Source: Candidatus Gastranaerophilales bacterium (GTDB lineage Bacteria > Cyanobacteriota > Vampirovibrionia > Gastranaerophilales > Gastranaerophilaceae). From it: a stretch of 64,000 nucleotides of DNA. Shown here piece after piece: positions 24,858-33,485 of this stretch (position 1 is the stretch's first letter; every line of letters starts with the position of its first letter). A program made the translations under genes and the position numbers. Location of the stretch: NCBI GenBank assembly GCA_947624325.1, contig CANQJT010000002.1, forward strand, positions 1 to 64,000, in the 5' to 3' direction. The notes under the pieces were generated by a model that was not told the origin of the DNA, made no database searches, and saw nothing but the letters and a program-made list of their open reading frames with translations.

Positions 24858-24885
24858 TTTAAACGGCTTTTAAATACCGTTTAAA
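24858..24885. repeat. 9-bp-arm inverted repeat
   Basis: TTTAAACGG and CCGTTTAAA are exact inverted repeats around a 10-base loop, 20 bp before the TTTCCGACTAA site. There is no T tract. It may be a part of the same element end. Confidence 0.5.
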
Positions 24886-24905
24886 TTTTGCCAAATCTTT
24901 TAAAA

Positions 24906-24944
24906 TTTCCGACTAAATATGTCAAACTCGCGATATATTATGTC
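24906..24944. promoter_or_regulatory. Putative transposon end (TTTCCGACTAA plus TATGTC pair)
   Basis: TTTCCGACTAA (24906-24916) is followed by TATGTC at 24918 and 24939, 21 bp apart and in the same orientation. The 2308-2346 site next to the transposase has the same 11-mer and spacing, on the same strand. It lies about 150 bp from the 3' end of tRNA-Gly, at the right edge of the accessory island. Confidence 0.4.
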
Positions 24945-25030
24945 AAAATCCCAGATATAATGTAGCAGAAACGCAAAACAAAAACAACAAATTTTAAAAA
25001 TGATAGGATCGAACTTTACCTACAAAGACA

Positions 25031-25054
25031 AAAAACTAAGCGTAGAGCTTAGTT
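25031..25054 (-). terminator. tRNA-Gly terminator
   Basis: On the minus strand AACTAAGC, a 5-base loop, then GCTTAGTT runs into a T tract, with outer GACA/TGTC pairing. It is a standard intrinsic terminator 40 bp beyond the tRNA 3' end and is intact. Confidence 0.75.
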
Positions 25055-25093
25055 CTGTCTTTGACTTATTGATAAATTCATCATCTGTTCTGA

Positions 25094-25169
25094 ATGGAGC
25101 GAGAGACGAGGCTCGAACTCGCGACATCTTCCTTGGCAAGGAAGCATTCTACCACTGAATTACTCTCGC
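25094..25169 (-). tRNA. tRNA-Gly (GCC)
   Basis: The cloverleaf is readable on the minus strand: acceptor GCGAGAG/CTCTCGC, anticodon loop CTTGCCAAG-type with anticodon GCC, T-loop GTTCGAGCC, and an encoded CCA. Its 3' end faces the accessory island, which makes it a candidate insertion landmark. Confidence 0.95.
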
Positions 25170-25219
25170 ATTTGCATGTGTTCTTATTATACATGCACAA
25201 TTTTTAATTTCAAGTTTTT

Positions 25220-25417
25220 TTATTTGCCGGATAACATATCAAAAATATTTCTGTATCTTACAGTGGTTACTGTACCATCTGAGCTTTCAATAACTTGTTC
25301 TTGTCTTGATTTATCATATGCATCAGTAAAATAATTTACTATACTTGTAAACCAACCTGCTTGATATCCGAAATATAAAAGTCCCAATACAACTATCCAG
25401 CCTAAAATTTTGCCCAT
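25220..25417 (-). CDS. Small membrane protein (65 aa)
   Basis: ATG 25417 follows a strong GGAGG site. One membrane segment (ILGWIVVLGLLYFGYQAGWF, residues 4-23) is followed by a polar tail ending in IFDMLSGK. Unknown family; probably a single-pass inner-membrane protein with its C-terminus in the cytoplasm or periplasm. Downstream of the 140-residue gene on the same strand. Confidence 0.65.
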   Translation of the reverse strand: MGKILGWIVVLGLLYFGYQAGWFTSIVNYFTDAYDKSRQEQVIESSDGTVTTVRYRNIFDMLSGK

Positions 25418-25450
25418 AATTAACTGCCTCCGTTTATTTATTAAGATAAA

Positions 25451-25837
25451 TTATTTTTCGGTTTTAGTCAATTGATTATTTCTTATTAAATATGGTTTTA
25501 CAAAATTAAATGTTCCGTATATTGATGCCAAAGAACCTAAAATTGTCATTATTTTACGGGCTCTTTCATTTTTTATTAGTGATGCAATTGCGTTTACTGC
25601 TGTTCCGACCGTGAAACATAAATAACCTTTAAATATATTTCTCGGGATTGTTACCATATCATTTAAATCTTTTTTATTAACTACTTTTTTGCTTAGTACT
25701 TCAAATACATCAGGTTTATAATCTGCTGTTTGAGTTTGTTCTTCTTTCTGCGGATTACTGTTATTGCATTCGCATTTTATACAACAGCATCCGTTTGAAT
25801 TATTATACTCGCCTCTATAATTAGTTAATATATTCAT
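25451..25837 (-). CDS. Unknown Cys-rich/membrane protein (128 aa)
   Basis: The start at 25837 (MNILTNYRGEYN) has AAAGAG before it; an in-frame ATG at 25873 would add 12 residues and has no Shine-Dalgarno site. Near residue 15-23 there is a CCCIKCEC cluster, which could bind metal or form disulphides. Two hydrophobic segments (FKGYLCFTVGTAVNAIASLI and IMTILGSLASIYGTF) suggest membrane association. Probably lineage-specific; function unknown. Confidence 0.65.
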   Translation of the reverse strand: MNILTNYRGEYNNSNGCCCIKCECNNSNPQKEEQTQTADYKPDVFEVLSKKVVNKKDLNDMVTIPRNIFKGYLCFTVGTAVNAIASLIKNERARKIMTILGSLASIYGTFNFVKPYLIRNNQLTKTEK

Positions 25838-25931
25838 TGTTTTCTCTTTCTTAAACATATAAAATTTGAACATAAAATTTTTTGTTAAACGAAATCTTTA
25901 TTATAAAATTATATAAAAAGGGAACGAGATT

Positions 25932-26837
25932 TTGAAAATTATTGAAAATGAATTAAAAAATTTTGATAAAATTTTATTGAAACTTCTTTCTGAGTCAGAT
26001 AACCAAATAAATTCAGATATTCTTGATTTTATATTTTCAAAATCCAAAAAATTAAGACCGAAACTTATTTTTTTATTTTCAAGAGCTTTTAACCGTAATA
26101 TTACTTCTGAAATATATTATCTCGCCTGCGCAGTTGAACTTTTACATAACTCAACTTTAATTCACGATGATATTATAGATGAAGCACAAACCAGAAGAGG
26201 AAAAATTTCTTTAAATAAAAAACTGGGGAATAATTTAAGTGTACTTGCAGGTGATTATATTCTTTCTGCGGCTTTAAACTGCTTATTTAAATGCAATGAT
26301 TTAAATATAATTGATATATTTTCACAGTCTTTAAAAAATATGTGTATCGGAGAAATAAATCAGTATTATACAAAAGGCAAAATAGTTTCTTTAGATGAAT
26401 ATATAAATAAGTCGAAAAATAAAACGGCAGAACTTTTTAAAGCTTCTTTACTTTCTTTAATGCATATTATTAATTTAAAAAATTATATAAAAGAAATTGA
26501 AAGTTTTGCAGTTAATTTTGGAACAGCATTTCAGATAAAAGATGATTATCTTAATATATATTGCTCAGATAATACAAAACCCGAATTAATTGATATTAAT
26601 AGCGGAGTTTATACTGCTCCCGTGATTTTTTTAAATCAAAAATTTGCGAATACAGTTAATTTATCTAAAGATAAGCTTATTGAAAAAATAAGAAGCGATA
26701 GTGAAATACAACATCAAACATTAAATCTTATAAAAAAATATTGTGATAAATCTATTGCAACAATAGAATTTATAAAGGATAATCAATATAAGAAAGAAAT
26801 TATACAAATAGTAGAAAACCTATATAAGGCAGAATAA
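25932..26837 (+). CDS. Trans-polyprenyl diphosphate synthase family
   Basis: This 301-residue all-alpha prenyltransferase builds isoprenoid diphosphates from IPP and an allylic primer. The first Asp-rich motif is HDDIIDEA (about residue 80) and KKLRPKLI is the upstream basic motif. The second Asp-rich motif reads KDDYLN where DDxxD is usual, so its last Asp is replaced by Asn; activity may still remain, since this position tolerates change in some relatives. The start is TTG 25932 with GGGAACGAG before it. lepB starts directly at the stop (TAAATG), so they are co-transcribed. Confidence 0.9.
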   Translation: MKIIENELKNFDKILLKLLSESDNQINSDILDFIFSKSKKLRPKLIFLFSRAFNRNITSEIYYLACAVELLHNSTLIHDDIIDEAQTRRGKISLNKKLGNNLSVLAGDYILSAALNCLFKCNDLNIIDIFSQSLKNMCIGEINQYYTKGKIVSLDEYINKSKNKTAELFKASLLSLMHIINLKNYIKEIESFAVNFGTAFQIKDDYLNIYCSDNTKPELIDINSGVYTAPVIFLNQKFANTVNLSKDKLIEKIRSDSEIQHQTLNLIKKYCDKSIATIEFIKDNQYKKEIIQIVENLYKAE

Positions 26838-27452
26838 ATGAATAAAGAATTTATAAAAGAAACAATAGATACAATAGTTTTTGTATTGGTTGCATTGATA
26901 ATAATAAGATTTTTTGTATGTGAAGTAAGGTGGATACCGTCTGCATCTATGAAGCCGACATTAATAGAAGGTGACAGAGTATTTGTAGAAAGATTTTCAA
27001 GATTTTATCAAACTCCGCAAAGAGGTGATATAATGGTATTTTATCCTCCGGAAACTAAATTAAAGAAAAATCCGTTTGCCGTATTAGCTCGTTTAACGGG
27101 ATTATTTTGCAAAGATACTGCTTTTATTAAAAGAGTTATAGGACTGCCAGGTGAAAAAATTGAGATTAAACAAAATCCTGACGGTGCTTTTGATGTTTTA
27201 ATTAATGATAAAGCTATACAGGAACCTTATATTATGAATAGATTTGAATATCCGATGTGCAGTGAAACAATGTTCTGCGGACCTATGGTACTAGGTGAAG
27301 ATGAATACTTTATGATGGGTGATAACAGGGGTCATTCTGCCGATTCAAGATATTGGGGTGTTTTAAATAAAAAAAGATTTATAGGCAGAGCAAAAATCCT
27401 GTTTTGGCCCTTCACAAGAATTCATTATTTTGAAAAAAAAGAATATAATTAA
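26838..27452 (+). CDS. lepB: Signal peptidase I
   Basis: This 204-residue membrane peptidase cleaves Sec signal peptides. An N-terminal membrane anchor (IVFVLVALIIIRFFV) is followed by the catalytic SASMKPTL (Ser nucleophile, about residue 37) and KRVIGLPGE (Lys general base, about residue 98), then GDNRGHSADSRYWG. The start codon abuts the stop of the prenyl synthase gene. The 3' end overlaps the convergent pncC gene by 4 bp. Confidence 0.97.
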   Translation: MNKEFIKETIDTIVFVLVALIIIRFFVCEVRWIPSASMKPTLIEGDRVFVERFSRFYQTPQRGDIMVFYPPETKLKKNPFAVLARLTGLFCKDTAFIKRVIGLPGEKIEIKQNPDGAFDVLINDKAIQEPYIMNRFEYPMCSETMFCGPMVLGEDEYFMMGDNRGHSADSRYWGVLNKKRFIGRAKILFWPFTRIHYFEKKEYN

Positions 27453-27997
27453 TAACTTTCTTTCAAAAATATAAGTAATTGTTTTAAGATTTCACAGGTA
27501 AATACATATTTCATAAGCCTTCTTGAAATATTAGAATCAGCATAAAATTTATATGTTTTTTTAGATTTGTTATCAACTATTGCAAAACATATTAAACCGA
27601 CCGGTTTATTTTCGGTTGCACCTAAAGGGCCTGCTATTCCTGTTGTGGAAACTGCCAAGTCGCAATCATATTTGTTTAATAACCCTTGTGCCATTTCAAG
27701 TGCTACCTGTTCGCTTACAACTCCATACTTATCTATTGTTTCCTGCTTTACTCCCAGTAATTTTACTTTTGCTTCGTTAGCATAAGTAACAAAATTCTGA
27801 AAGGTATATGCACTTGAACCTGAAATATCGGTAAGTCTTGAACTTAAAAGACCTCCCGTGCAAGATTCCGCCGTTGATAATTTAATAGCATTTTTTATCA
27901 ATATTTTTGCTATTTGTTTTTCTTTTGTCAAAAAAAGAATCGGAATAATATTTTTTATAATAAAAATCAAATTAACAAAAAATATTCTGATACACAT
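27449..27997 (-). CDS. pncC: CinA C-terminal domain protein, NMN deamidase
   Basis: PncC converts nicotinamide mononucleotide to nicotinate mononucleotide in NAD recycling. The family signature is clear: STAESCTGGLLSSRLTDISGSSAYTFQNFVTYANEAK and VSTTGIAGPLGATENKPVG. The N-terminal CinA ADP-ribose pyrophosphatase domain is absent, as is common. The first 24 residues from ATG 27997 are hydrophobic and outside the family, so the true start may be the TTG that encodes LTKEKQIAK (near 27928). It starts 1 bp after the upstream gene. Confidence 0.9.
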   Translation of the reverse strand: MCIRIFFVNLIFIIKNIIPILFLTKEKQIAKILIKNAIKLSTAESCTGGLLSSRLTDISGSSAYTFQNFVTYANEAKVKLLGVKQETIDKYGVVSEQVALEMAQGLLNKYDCDLAVSTTGIAGPLGATENKPVGLICFAIVDNKSKKTYKFYADSNISRRLMKYVFTCEILKQLLIFLKESY

Positions 27998-27998
27998 A

Positions 27999-28706
27999 CT
28001 AATATACCGGCATGTCCAAAGGTTTTAACAACTGGACTTGAATAGTATCCCCTTGATTTAAGTTTATATCTTTACCTTTTTTAAATACATCAACTATTGC
28101 ATCACCGACAAAATAAATACCTGCAACAGGAGCACTGACTACTGCAGTTAAGGGGGCAAATACATATTTAGGATATCCGTTGAGTACATCTCCGCCTTTA
28201 TCCCAAGCCCAGCTTGTTGATTTTACAACAATATTTTTTGTTGTTTCACCGGTCTGCGTAAGTGCATCCATATAATTTGTTTTAGAACTTAATGCCCCGT
28301 CATACGTAATGTTGGGGTTATTGCATAACCCTGCATAAAAAGGGACTTGTTTCCCGGTTGAACTAACTATATGATCAAAATATAATCTTACTAGTCCGCC
28401 TTTATACAGCATTTTAGGAGTTTGTACTTCTTCAATAGAACCTCTTATAACACTGCCTTTTGGAATGACAACAGCATTATTTACAACAATATTATCCGCA
28501 ACCATTAAATCAAATTGGTCGCCTAATGTTTTAATGGAAGAACCTACAGGATCTAAAAGCTTTAAAGTTATTACAGTTCCTGCCGGAACTCTTTTTGTTT
28601 TTATATTTGCATTTATCTGTTTATTTATTTCCGCACTGTCTGCATTTAAACCGTTTAGAATAAGCATTGTTAAAATCATTAAAATAAAAGACGATATTTT
28701 TTTCAT
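27999..28706 (-). CDS. Exported protein of unknown function (235 aa)
   Basis: A signal peptide (MKKISSFILMILTMLILNGLNADSA) is followed by a domain with VPAGTVITLKLLDPVGSSIKTLGDQFDLMV. This resembles the beta-barrel segment in envelope proteins related to conjugation/pilus factors, where such a repeated pattern forms beta strands. A second strand set occurs at NQGDTIQVQLLKPLDMPVY. Likely periplasmic or outer-membrane-associated. It sits between the HD exoribonuclease-like gene and pncC on the same strand. Confidence 0.7.
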   Translation of the reverse strand: MKKISSFILMILTMLILNGLNADSAEINKQINANIKTKRVPAGTVITLKLLDPVGSSIKTLGDQFDLMVADNIVVNNAVVIPKGSVIRGSIEEVQTPKMLYKGGLVRLYFDHIVSSTGKQVPFYAGLCNNPNITYDGALSSKTNYMDALTQTGETTKNIVVKSTSWAWDKGGDVLNGYPKYVFAPLTAVVSAPVAGIYFVGDAIVDVFKKGKDINLNQGDTIQVQLLKPLDMPVY

Positions 28707-28717
28707 AAATTTTTTCC

Positions 28718-29548
28718 CTAATTTAAATCTGCAATAGATATTTTACCAAATTTTGCCGATAAATCATCAATATGATGAATAATATACATATAAGGTTCGG
28801 CATCCTTATCATCCAAATCAATTAATGCGCCCCAATCACTTCTTCCGTGGTGAGATGCTATCATTTTGGCAATTTCTTTAAATCCGTTATTCATACATAA
28901 CGAATACCCCCACTGTGAATGCGTAAGCCAGTCTTTTCTAAACTCTTCATTATATTCAATTAACCCTGTTTCTAAATCAATTTTATATTCAAAAATTTTT
29001 CCAAAATCGTGTAAGATGCATGCAGCATATACAATATCAGGATTTATTTTATTATTGCACTTGGTAAGTACGATATCTGCAAATTCCAAACATTCAAATG
29101 TGTGTTCTACTAGCCCTCCTACATAATTATGATGCATTAATTTTGCAGCAGGAGTAATTTTAAACGCATTCTCATGTTCAAAAAGTAATGCCGTAACAAA
29201 TTCCGCAAGTTTTTTATCACTTATTTTATTAGTATATTCTACTATTTTATTGAACAATTCATTACGTTCATTTTCGTCCAAGCCTGTTTTTGCTTCTTTT
29301 ACAAGCGCAACATCGGAAATCAAGCAGTTATTATACTTTTCATTATATGTTCCTGAGATTATTTTTATTTGATTATTTGTTCTAAATACTTTTAAATCAG
29401 TTCTGTTTAATGTTTCTTCCCATAAAATGCAGTTTAAAACAGTTTCATCTTCAAGATTTTTAACTTGAAGTTTCCCCATCTTAGAGCCTGCTTTTGTATC
29501 GCCAATTGCAAAAGTTATAACTTCATATACCGCATTCAAATCAAGCAT
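28718..29548 (-). CDS. yhaM: YhaM-type OB-fold/HD 3'-5' exoribonuclease
   Basis: This 276-residue protein has an N-terminal OB-fold (GSKMGKLQVKNLED...LNCILW) and an HD domain with HHNYVGGLVEHTFE, ACILHDFGKIFEY and MIASHHGRSDWG. This is the order of YhaM, a metal-dependent 3'-5' exonuclease acting on RNA and DNA. The family fit is good; its substrate in this organism is not known. Upstream of the exported 235-residue protein, 11 bp apart. Confidence 0.85.
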   Translation of the reverse strand: MLDLNAVYEVITFAIGDTKAGSKMGKLQVKNLEDETVLNCILWEETLNRTDLKVFRTNNQIKIISGTYNEKYNNCLISDVALVKEAKTGLDENERNELFNKIVEYTNKISDKKLAEFVTALLFEHENAFKITPAAKLMHHNYVGGLVEHTFECLEFADIVLTKCNNKINPDIVYAACILHDFGKIFEYKIDLETGLIEYNEEFRKDWLTHSQWGYSLCMNNGFKEIAKMIASHHGRSDWGALIDLDDKDAEPYMYIIHHIDDLSAKFGKISIADLN

Positions 29549-29591
29549 ATTTATTTCCTGTTTTAATGTACAATTTTATTATACAATAAAT

Positions 29592-30542
29592 TTATTCGGC
29601 AATTGAATTAATTTTAACAAATTTCTTTAAATATAATCTCGTTATAAATTTTGAAAACGGTATAACCATTTTTAAATCTGTAAATCTTATAATCTTATTA
29701 TCAGCGCAAACTATTGAAATAGATTTTTTCCCTTTTGAAATAATATGACCTGACGGTTTATTATTTTGTTTGTCTATAATTTTATACTTTTCAAATGAAA
29801 AAAACTGGTTTCGATAAGGAATAAAACATTTTAACCAAGGATAAAAGGCTCTTATTTTTCTTGTTATTTGTTCGGAAGTATCATTTTTAAAATCCAAAAT
29901 ACAATCTTTAAGTTCAATTTTATGCTGGTAAGAAGATATTGTTTCATTTTGTGAAACGGAATTTTTTAATTTTCCCTTAAGATTTTTAAGCAGAATCGGA
30001 ACTTCTTCTTGTGCAGCCGTACAGCATTTTAATTTAAGTGACTGTCCGTTTTCGGAAGGCAGAATTTTTACTTCTTTTTGATAAAGAATAGCACCTGTGT
30101 CATAGTTAACATCCATTAGGTGAAAAGTAATACCTGTTTGTTTTTCATTATTCAAGATAACTTGAATATAAGGATTTGGACCTCTGTATTTTGGCAATAA
30201 TGAAGGATGAACATTAATACAAGCCATTTTCGGAGTATTAATCGTTTGAACGGAAAATTTTTCACTCCAGGAACCTACAATAATTATATCTGTTTTAAGT
30301 TTTTTTATTTCTTTCCTGAAATTCTCGCTGTTAACACTTTTGGCTTTAATTTCATATAGCTTGTGAGCTTTTATAAAATGATAATCGGCAGAAGGTGAAA
30401 ATATATCGTAAAAGAATTTTTTAAAAGGCGAAAAAAGCACATTTTCATGCCGAAATACTCCGACAATGTTATTTTCTGTTGTCAGAATTCCTGTTATTAA
30501 TGCTTTAAGCATTTCTCCATAACCAACGATTACAATATTCAT
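29592..30542 (-). CDS. Formyltransferase (Fmt-like)
   Basis: This 316-residue enzyme of the 10-formyl-THF-dependent formyltransferase family has the conserved NVHPSLLPKYRGPNP, GITFHLMDVNYDTGAIL and a C-terminal domain as in methionyl-tRNA formyltransferase. The N-terminus (MNIVIVGYGEMLKALI) is atypical, lacking the FxGTP motif of Fmt, so sugar-amine formylation is an alternative. No def or other translation gene is beside it. Confidence 0.8.
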   Translation of the reverse strand: MNIVIVGYGEMLKALITGILTTENNIVGVFRHENVLFSPFKKFFYDIFSPSADYHFIKAHKLYEIKAKSVNSENFRKEIKKLKTDIIIVGSWSEKFSVQTINTPKMACINVHPSLLPKYRGPNPYIQVILNNEKQTGITFHLMDVNYDTGAILYQKEVKILPSENGQSLKLKCCTAAQEEVPILLKNLKGKLKNSVSQNETISSYQHKIELKDCILDFKNDTSEQITRKIRAFYPWLKCFIPYRNQFFSFEKYKIIDKQNNKPSGHIISKGKKSISIVCADNKIIRFTDLKMVIPFSKFITRLYLKKFVKINSIAE

Positions 30543-30683
30543 ATTTTAATAATATTTCAACTTTTAATAAAAATCAAAAAAAATTAATGTAAATTAAGTA
30601 TTCGTTTTTGTAATAAAAAATTATAAAATACTTACAAAATGATTTATTTTCTAATAAAATAAAATCAGAAAGAGGATATATTT

Positions 30684-31313
30684 TTGAACGGGAACTTTGA
30701 AGATTTAGAAACATCAGCAAGAAAATCAGCTGTAATACAAGAGAGGATGAGTCTTGTATCAAGCCATATGTATAAACAGTTTCTGGAGTATCAGCAATCT
30801 AATGCTAATACTGCCGAATTATTTGATAAAATGGTTGAAAATATGGCGCTTACAGTGGAGTATTTAAAGCAATCCTTTACAACCAGAGGAATACCTGCCG
30901 AAAATATATATTATCAATATGATAAGCAAAGACATTTGGCACTTTTAAATATTTTATGGCATTCAATAAGTTTCTTTTCAAATATGAAAGACAGCCCAAA
31001 AGCATTACATAGAGAAAAAGACAGCCCGTTATTTACAGGCAGAATAATTGCAATAAAAGGAACATGTTCTGAACTTGCACATAATTATAATGATGAAATT
31101 GAGCAAAAGTTATTGGATATGGAAGTTGCATCATTGTACGTTCCTGCCGATAAAGGTGCTAAAGCGATAATTAAAATAAGGCATTTAGGTAATCAAGAGT
31201 TTTATATAAATCAAATGGAAGCACCGAGAGAGTTTTTATTAAAGGTAGTAGAAACAATCTGCGGGGGCGGAAATTATCATAAAGAAGGTTCAAGAGTAAC
31301 CATCAGCATTTAA
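30684..31313 (+). CDS. Conserved-looking unknown protein (209 aa)
   Basis: The start is TTG 30684 after AGAGGA. Soluble, no signal peptide. The middle has a helical region (HLALLNILWHSISFF) and a C-terminal alpha/beta part (VASLYVPADKGAKAIIKIRHLG...QMEAPREFLLKVVETICGGG). I do not recognise the family. It stands alone, between the divergent formyltransferase gene and a convergent XRE gene. Confidence 0.7.
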   Translation: MNGNFEDLETSARKSAVIQERMSLVSSHMYKQFLEYQQSNANTAELFDKMVENMALTVEYLKQSFTTRGIPAENIYYQYDKQRHLALLNILWHSISFFSNMKDSPKALHREKDSPLFTGRIIAIKGTCSELAHNYNDEIEQKLLDMEVASLYVPADKGAKAIIKIRHLGNQEFYINQMEAPREFLLKVVETICGGGNYHKEGSRVTISI

Positions 31314-31406
31314 CGATATAGTATTTAATTTTCAGCTTCAATTAATATGTCTTTAATTTTACAATATAAATAACTATATACATAGTTGAAATACTTATTT
31401 TTAGTA

Positions 31407-31652
31407 TTATAACAAATTAACAAAGTTATCAATTTCTTTAAAATCAAAAAATTCTTTCATTGTAATCCCAAGTCCTGCACATATTTTTAAAATAGTATAT
31501 GCTCTTGGTTCTTTTTTACTTCGTTCAATCTCACTCAATCCGCCTTTTGATATACCACTTTGGTATGCAAGTTGCTCAATTGTCAGATTATTTTTAGTTC
31601 TTAGTTCTTTTATTCTTTCTGCTATTATTTCATCAAATGTTTTATTGGACAT
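31407..31652 (-). CDS. XRE-family regulator (81 aa)
   Basis: Nearly the whole protein is a Cro/CI helix-turn-helix domain (RIKELRTKNNLTIEQLAYQSGISKGGLSEIERSKKEP, residues 12-48). It is divergent from a small exported protein, and two copies of the 15-bp palindrome GTTCATATGTATGAA lie in the intervening region and over the partner's start. Autoregulation and control of the neighbour are likely. Confidence 0.9.
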   Translation of the reverse strand: MSNKTFDEIIAERIKELRTKNNLTIEQLAYQSGISKGGLSEIERSKKEPRAYTILKICAGLGITMKEFFDFKEIDNFVNLL

Positions 31653-31663
31653 TTTAATATTTC

Positions 31664-31677
31664 TTCATACATATGAA
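31664..31677. promoter_or_regulatory. Operator copy 1 (TTCATACATATGAA)
   Basis: A palindrome with 6-bp arms and a CA centre, 12 bp before the XRE start. On the minus strand it shares the 15-mer GTTCATATGTATGAA with operator copy 2. Confidence 0.7.
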
Positions 31678-31710
31678 CTTTTTATAATTTTATTTCGTAT
31701 TTACAATAAA

Positions 31711-32142
31711 ATGGTTCATATGTATGAACCTATAGCAAAATTTATTATTTTTATTTTATTAATTATTTTTTGCGTAAATCCTGCTTATGCAAAACATTTG
31801 TATAAAGAAGCAGACTACCAAAATGTTTGGTGCGTTTTGCATAACGGTGTGACGGAATACGAAAATAAAGACTTTACACGGGTTGATTGCTTAACAGCTA
31901 CGCACGCAGTTGAATTTGATTTCGCAAATAAATGGGCAGAATCTATAGGTCAGGCACTTCATTACAGCTTAATGACAGGCAAAAAAGGTATGGTTGTTTT
32001 AATACTTGAAAATCCGAAACTGGAAATGGTATATTACTATAGGGTTAAGAAGTTATCTGAACTTTATAACTTCGATGTTGAGTACGTAACTCCCGAAATA
32101 TTTAATAATTCTGCCTGCAAAAAATCTAAAAACAGTAAATAA
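31711..32142 (+). CDS. Small exported protein (143 aa)
   Basis: The start is ATG 31711 or, nine bases on, 31720 (MYEPIAK). A signal peptide (IAKFIIFILLIIFCVNPAYA) is followed by a mature part with paired cysteines (NVWCVLHNG...VDCLTATHAVEFDFANKWAESIGQALHYSLMTGKKG), similar to a small nuclease-like fold seen in exported hypothetical proteins. Probably periplasmic. It is divergent from the XRE gene and overlies one operator copy. A longer ORF from 31645 is open but would destroy the signal peptide position. Confidence 0.75.
   Translation: MVHMYEPIAKFIIFILLIIFCVNPAYAKHLYKEADYQNVWCVLHNGVTEYENKDFTRVDCLTATHAVEFDFANKWAESIGQALHYSLMTGKKGMVVLILENPKLEMVYYYRVKKLSELYNFDVEYVTPEIFNNSACKKSKNSK
31715..31728. 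promoter_or_regulatory. Operator copy 2 (TTCATATGTATGAA)
   Basis: The palindrome (extended arms GGTTCATA/TATGAACC, 31713-31730) lies over the start codon of the exported protein, 51 bp from copy 1 centre to centre. Confidence 0.7.
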
Positions 32143-33408
32143 TTATAACTCGGAAGGTGATACAATTCTGCCTGCAACTGCACTTGCTGCAGCGACATAA
32201 GGCGAAGCAAGATATACTTCACTTTCTGTATGTCCCATTCTGCCTACAAAATTTCTGTTAGTAGTTGATATGGCTCTTTCACCTGCCGCAAGTATTCCTG
32301 CATGTCCCCCCAGACAAGGTCCGCATGTGGGTGTTGAAACAGCTCCGCCTGCTTCTATTATTGTTTCAATATATCCTGCTCTTAGTGCTTCCAAATATAT
32401 TTGCTGCGTAGCCGGAAAAACTATCAGACGAACATCCTTATGAACTTTTCTTCCCTTTAGAATTTCTGCAGCTGCTTTAATGTCTGATAATCTGCCGTTT
32501 GTACAGCTTCCTATCACGGCTTGGTCAATTTTTACATTTCCTGCTTGAGATATGGGCTTTGTATTCCCGGGAAGATGTGGAAATGCAACAACAGGCTCTA
32601 TATCTTCAACATTATATGTAAGAATTTTTTCATATAATGCATCTTTATCGCTTGTATAAAATTTAGGAGGTCTGATACTTCTGTTTTCAAGATATTGTTT
32701 TGTTATTTCATCGGGTTCTATTATGCCGTTTTTTGCACCTGCTTCAATCGCCATATTGCAGATGGTAAATCTTCCGTCCATAGGAAGTTCCCTGATTGCA
32801 CTTCCTCCGATTTCAAGAGTTTTATATAATGCGCCGTCTACTCCTATATCGCCTATTAAAAATAAAATTAAGTCTTTTGCGGTGACATATTTATTTAATT
32901 TGCCGTTAAATTCAACTTTAATTGCAGAAGGTACTTTAAGCCAGGTTTCACCTGATGCCATTGCACAAGCAATATCTGTTGACCCCATGCCTGTAGAAAA
33001 AGCGCCCAAAGCACCATATGTACATGTGTGAGAGTCTGCGCCTATAACTAAATCACCTGCCGTAACAATTCCGTTATCAGGTAAAAGTGCATGTTCTATT
33101 CCCATTCTGCCCACTTCAAAAAAGTGGGTAAGATTTTGCGCATGAGCAAATTCACGAATTTGTTTTACCATTTGAGCCGATTTAATATCTCGGTTAGGTA
33201 CAAAATGGTCGGGAACAAAAACAACCCTGTCTTTATCAAAAACTTTTTCCGCTCCGATTTTATTAAACTCATTCACGGCAACAGGGCCTGTTATATCGTT
33301 AGCAAGAGTAATATCAACTTTTGCCGTAATTAATTGACCTGCGGTTACCTCATTTAATCCTGCATGGTCAGCTAAAATTTTTTCTGTTATATTCATTGGT
33401 TTTGTCAT
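32143..33408 (-). CDS. leuC: 3-isopropylmalate dehydratase large subunit
   Basis: This aconitase-fold 4Fe-4S enzyme (about 421 residues) isomerises 2-isopropylmalate in leucine synthesis, with LeuD as small subunit. It is the short LeuC type. Cluster cysteines are at GSCTNG (about residue 300) and in TCGPCLGG (about residues 360-366), and [23 protein letters not shown] is the substrate motif. The start at 33408 (MTKPMNI) has GAGGAAAT before it; an upstream in-frame ATG lacks one. No leuD or other leu gene lies next to it. Homoaconitase-type relatives are hard to exclude. Confidence 0.93.
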   Translation of the reverse strand: MTKPMNITEKILADHAGLNEVTAGQLITAKVDITLANDITGPVAVNEFNKIGAEKVFDKDRVVFVPDHFVPNRDIKSAQMVKQIREFAHAQNLTHFFEVGRMGIEHALLPDNGIVTAGDLVIGADSHTCTYGALGAFSTGMGSTDIACAMASGETWLKVPSAIKVEFNGKLNKYVTAKDLILFLIGDIGVDGALYKTLEIGGSAIRELPMDGRFTICNMAIEAGAKNGIIEPDEITKQYLENRSIRPPKFYTSDKDALYEKILTYNVEDIEPVVAFPHLPGNTKPISQAGNVKIDQAVIGSCTNGRLSDIKAAAEILKGRKVHKDVRLIVFPATQQIYLEALRAGYIETIIEAGGAVSTPTCGPCLGGHAGILAAGERAISTTNRNFVGRMGHTESEVYLASPYVAAASAVAGRIVSPSEL

Positions 33409-33485
33409 AAATATTTCCTCACACAAAAACTATTTAAATGATATTATAAAATTAGCGAAAAGCCAAAAAGATTAAGGAAGTAAAA

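Noticed and set aside
1-25000. CRISPR-associated transposon
   Set aside because: The spaced repeats at 24.9 kb recall Tn7-like ends, but no cas gene, TniQ or CRISPR array is visible in the window.
25094-25169. attL/attR duplication of tRNA-Gly
   Set aside because: I searched the left island by eye for a second copy of the tRNA 3' end and found none.
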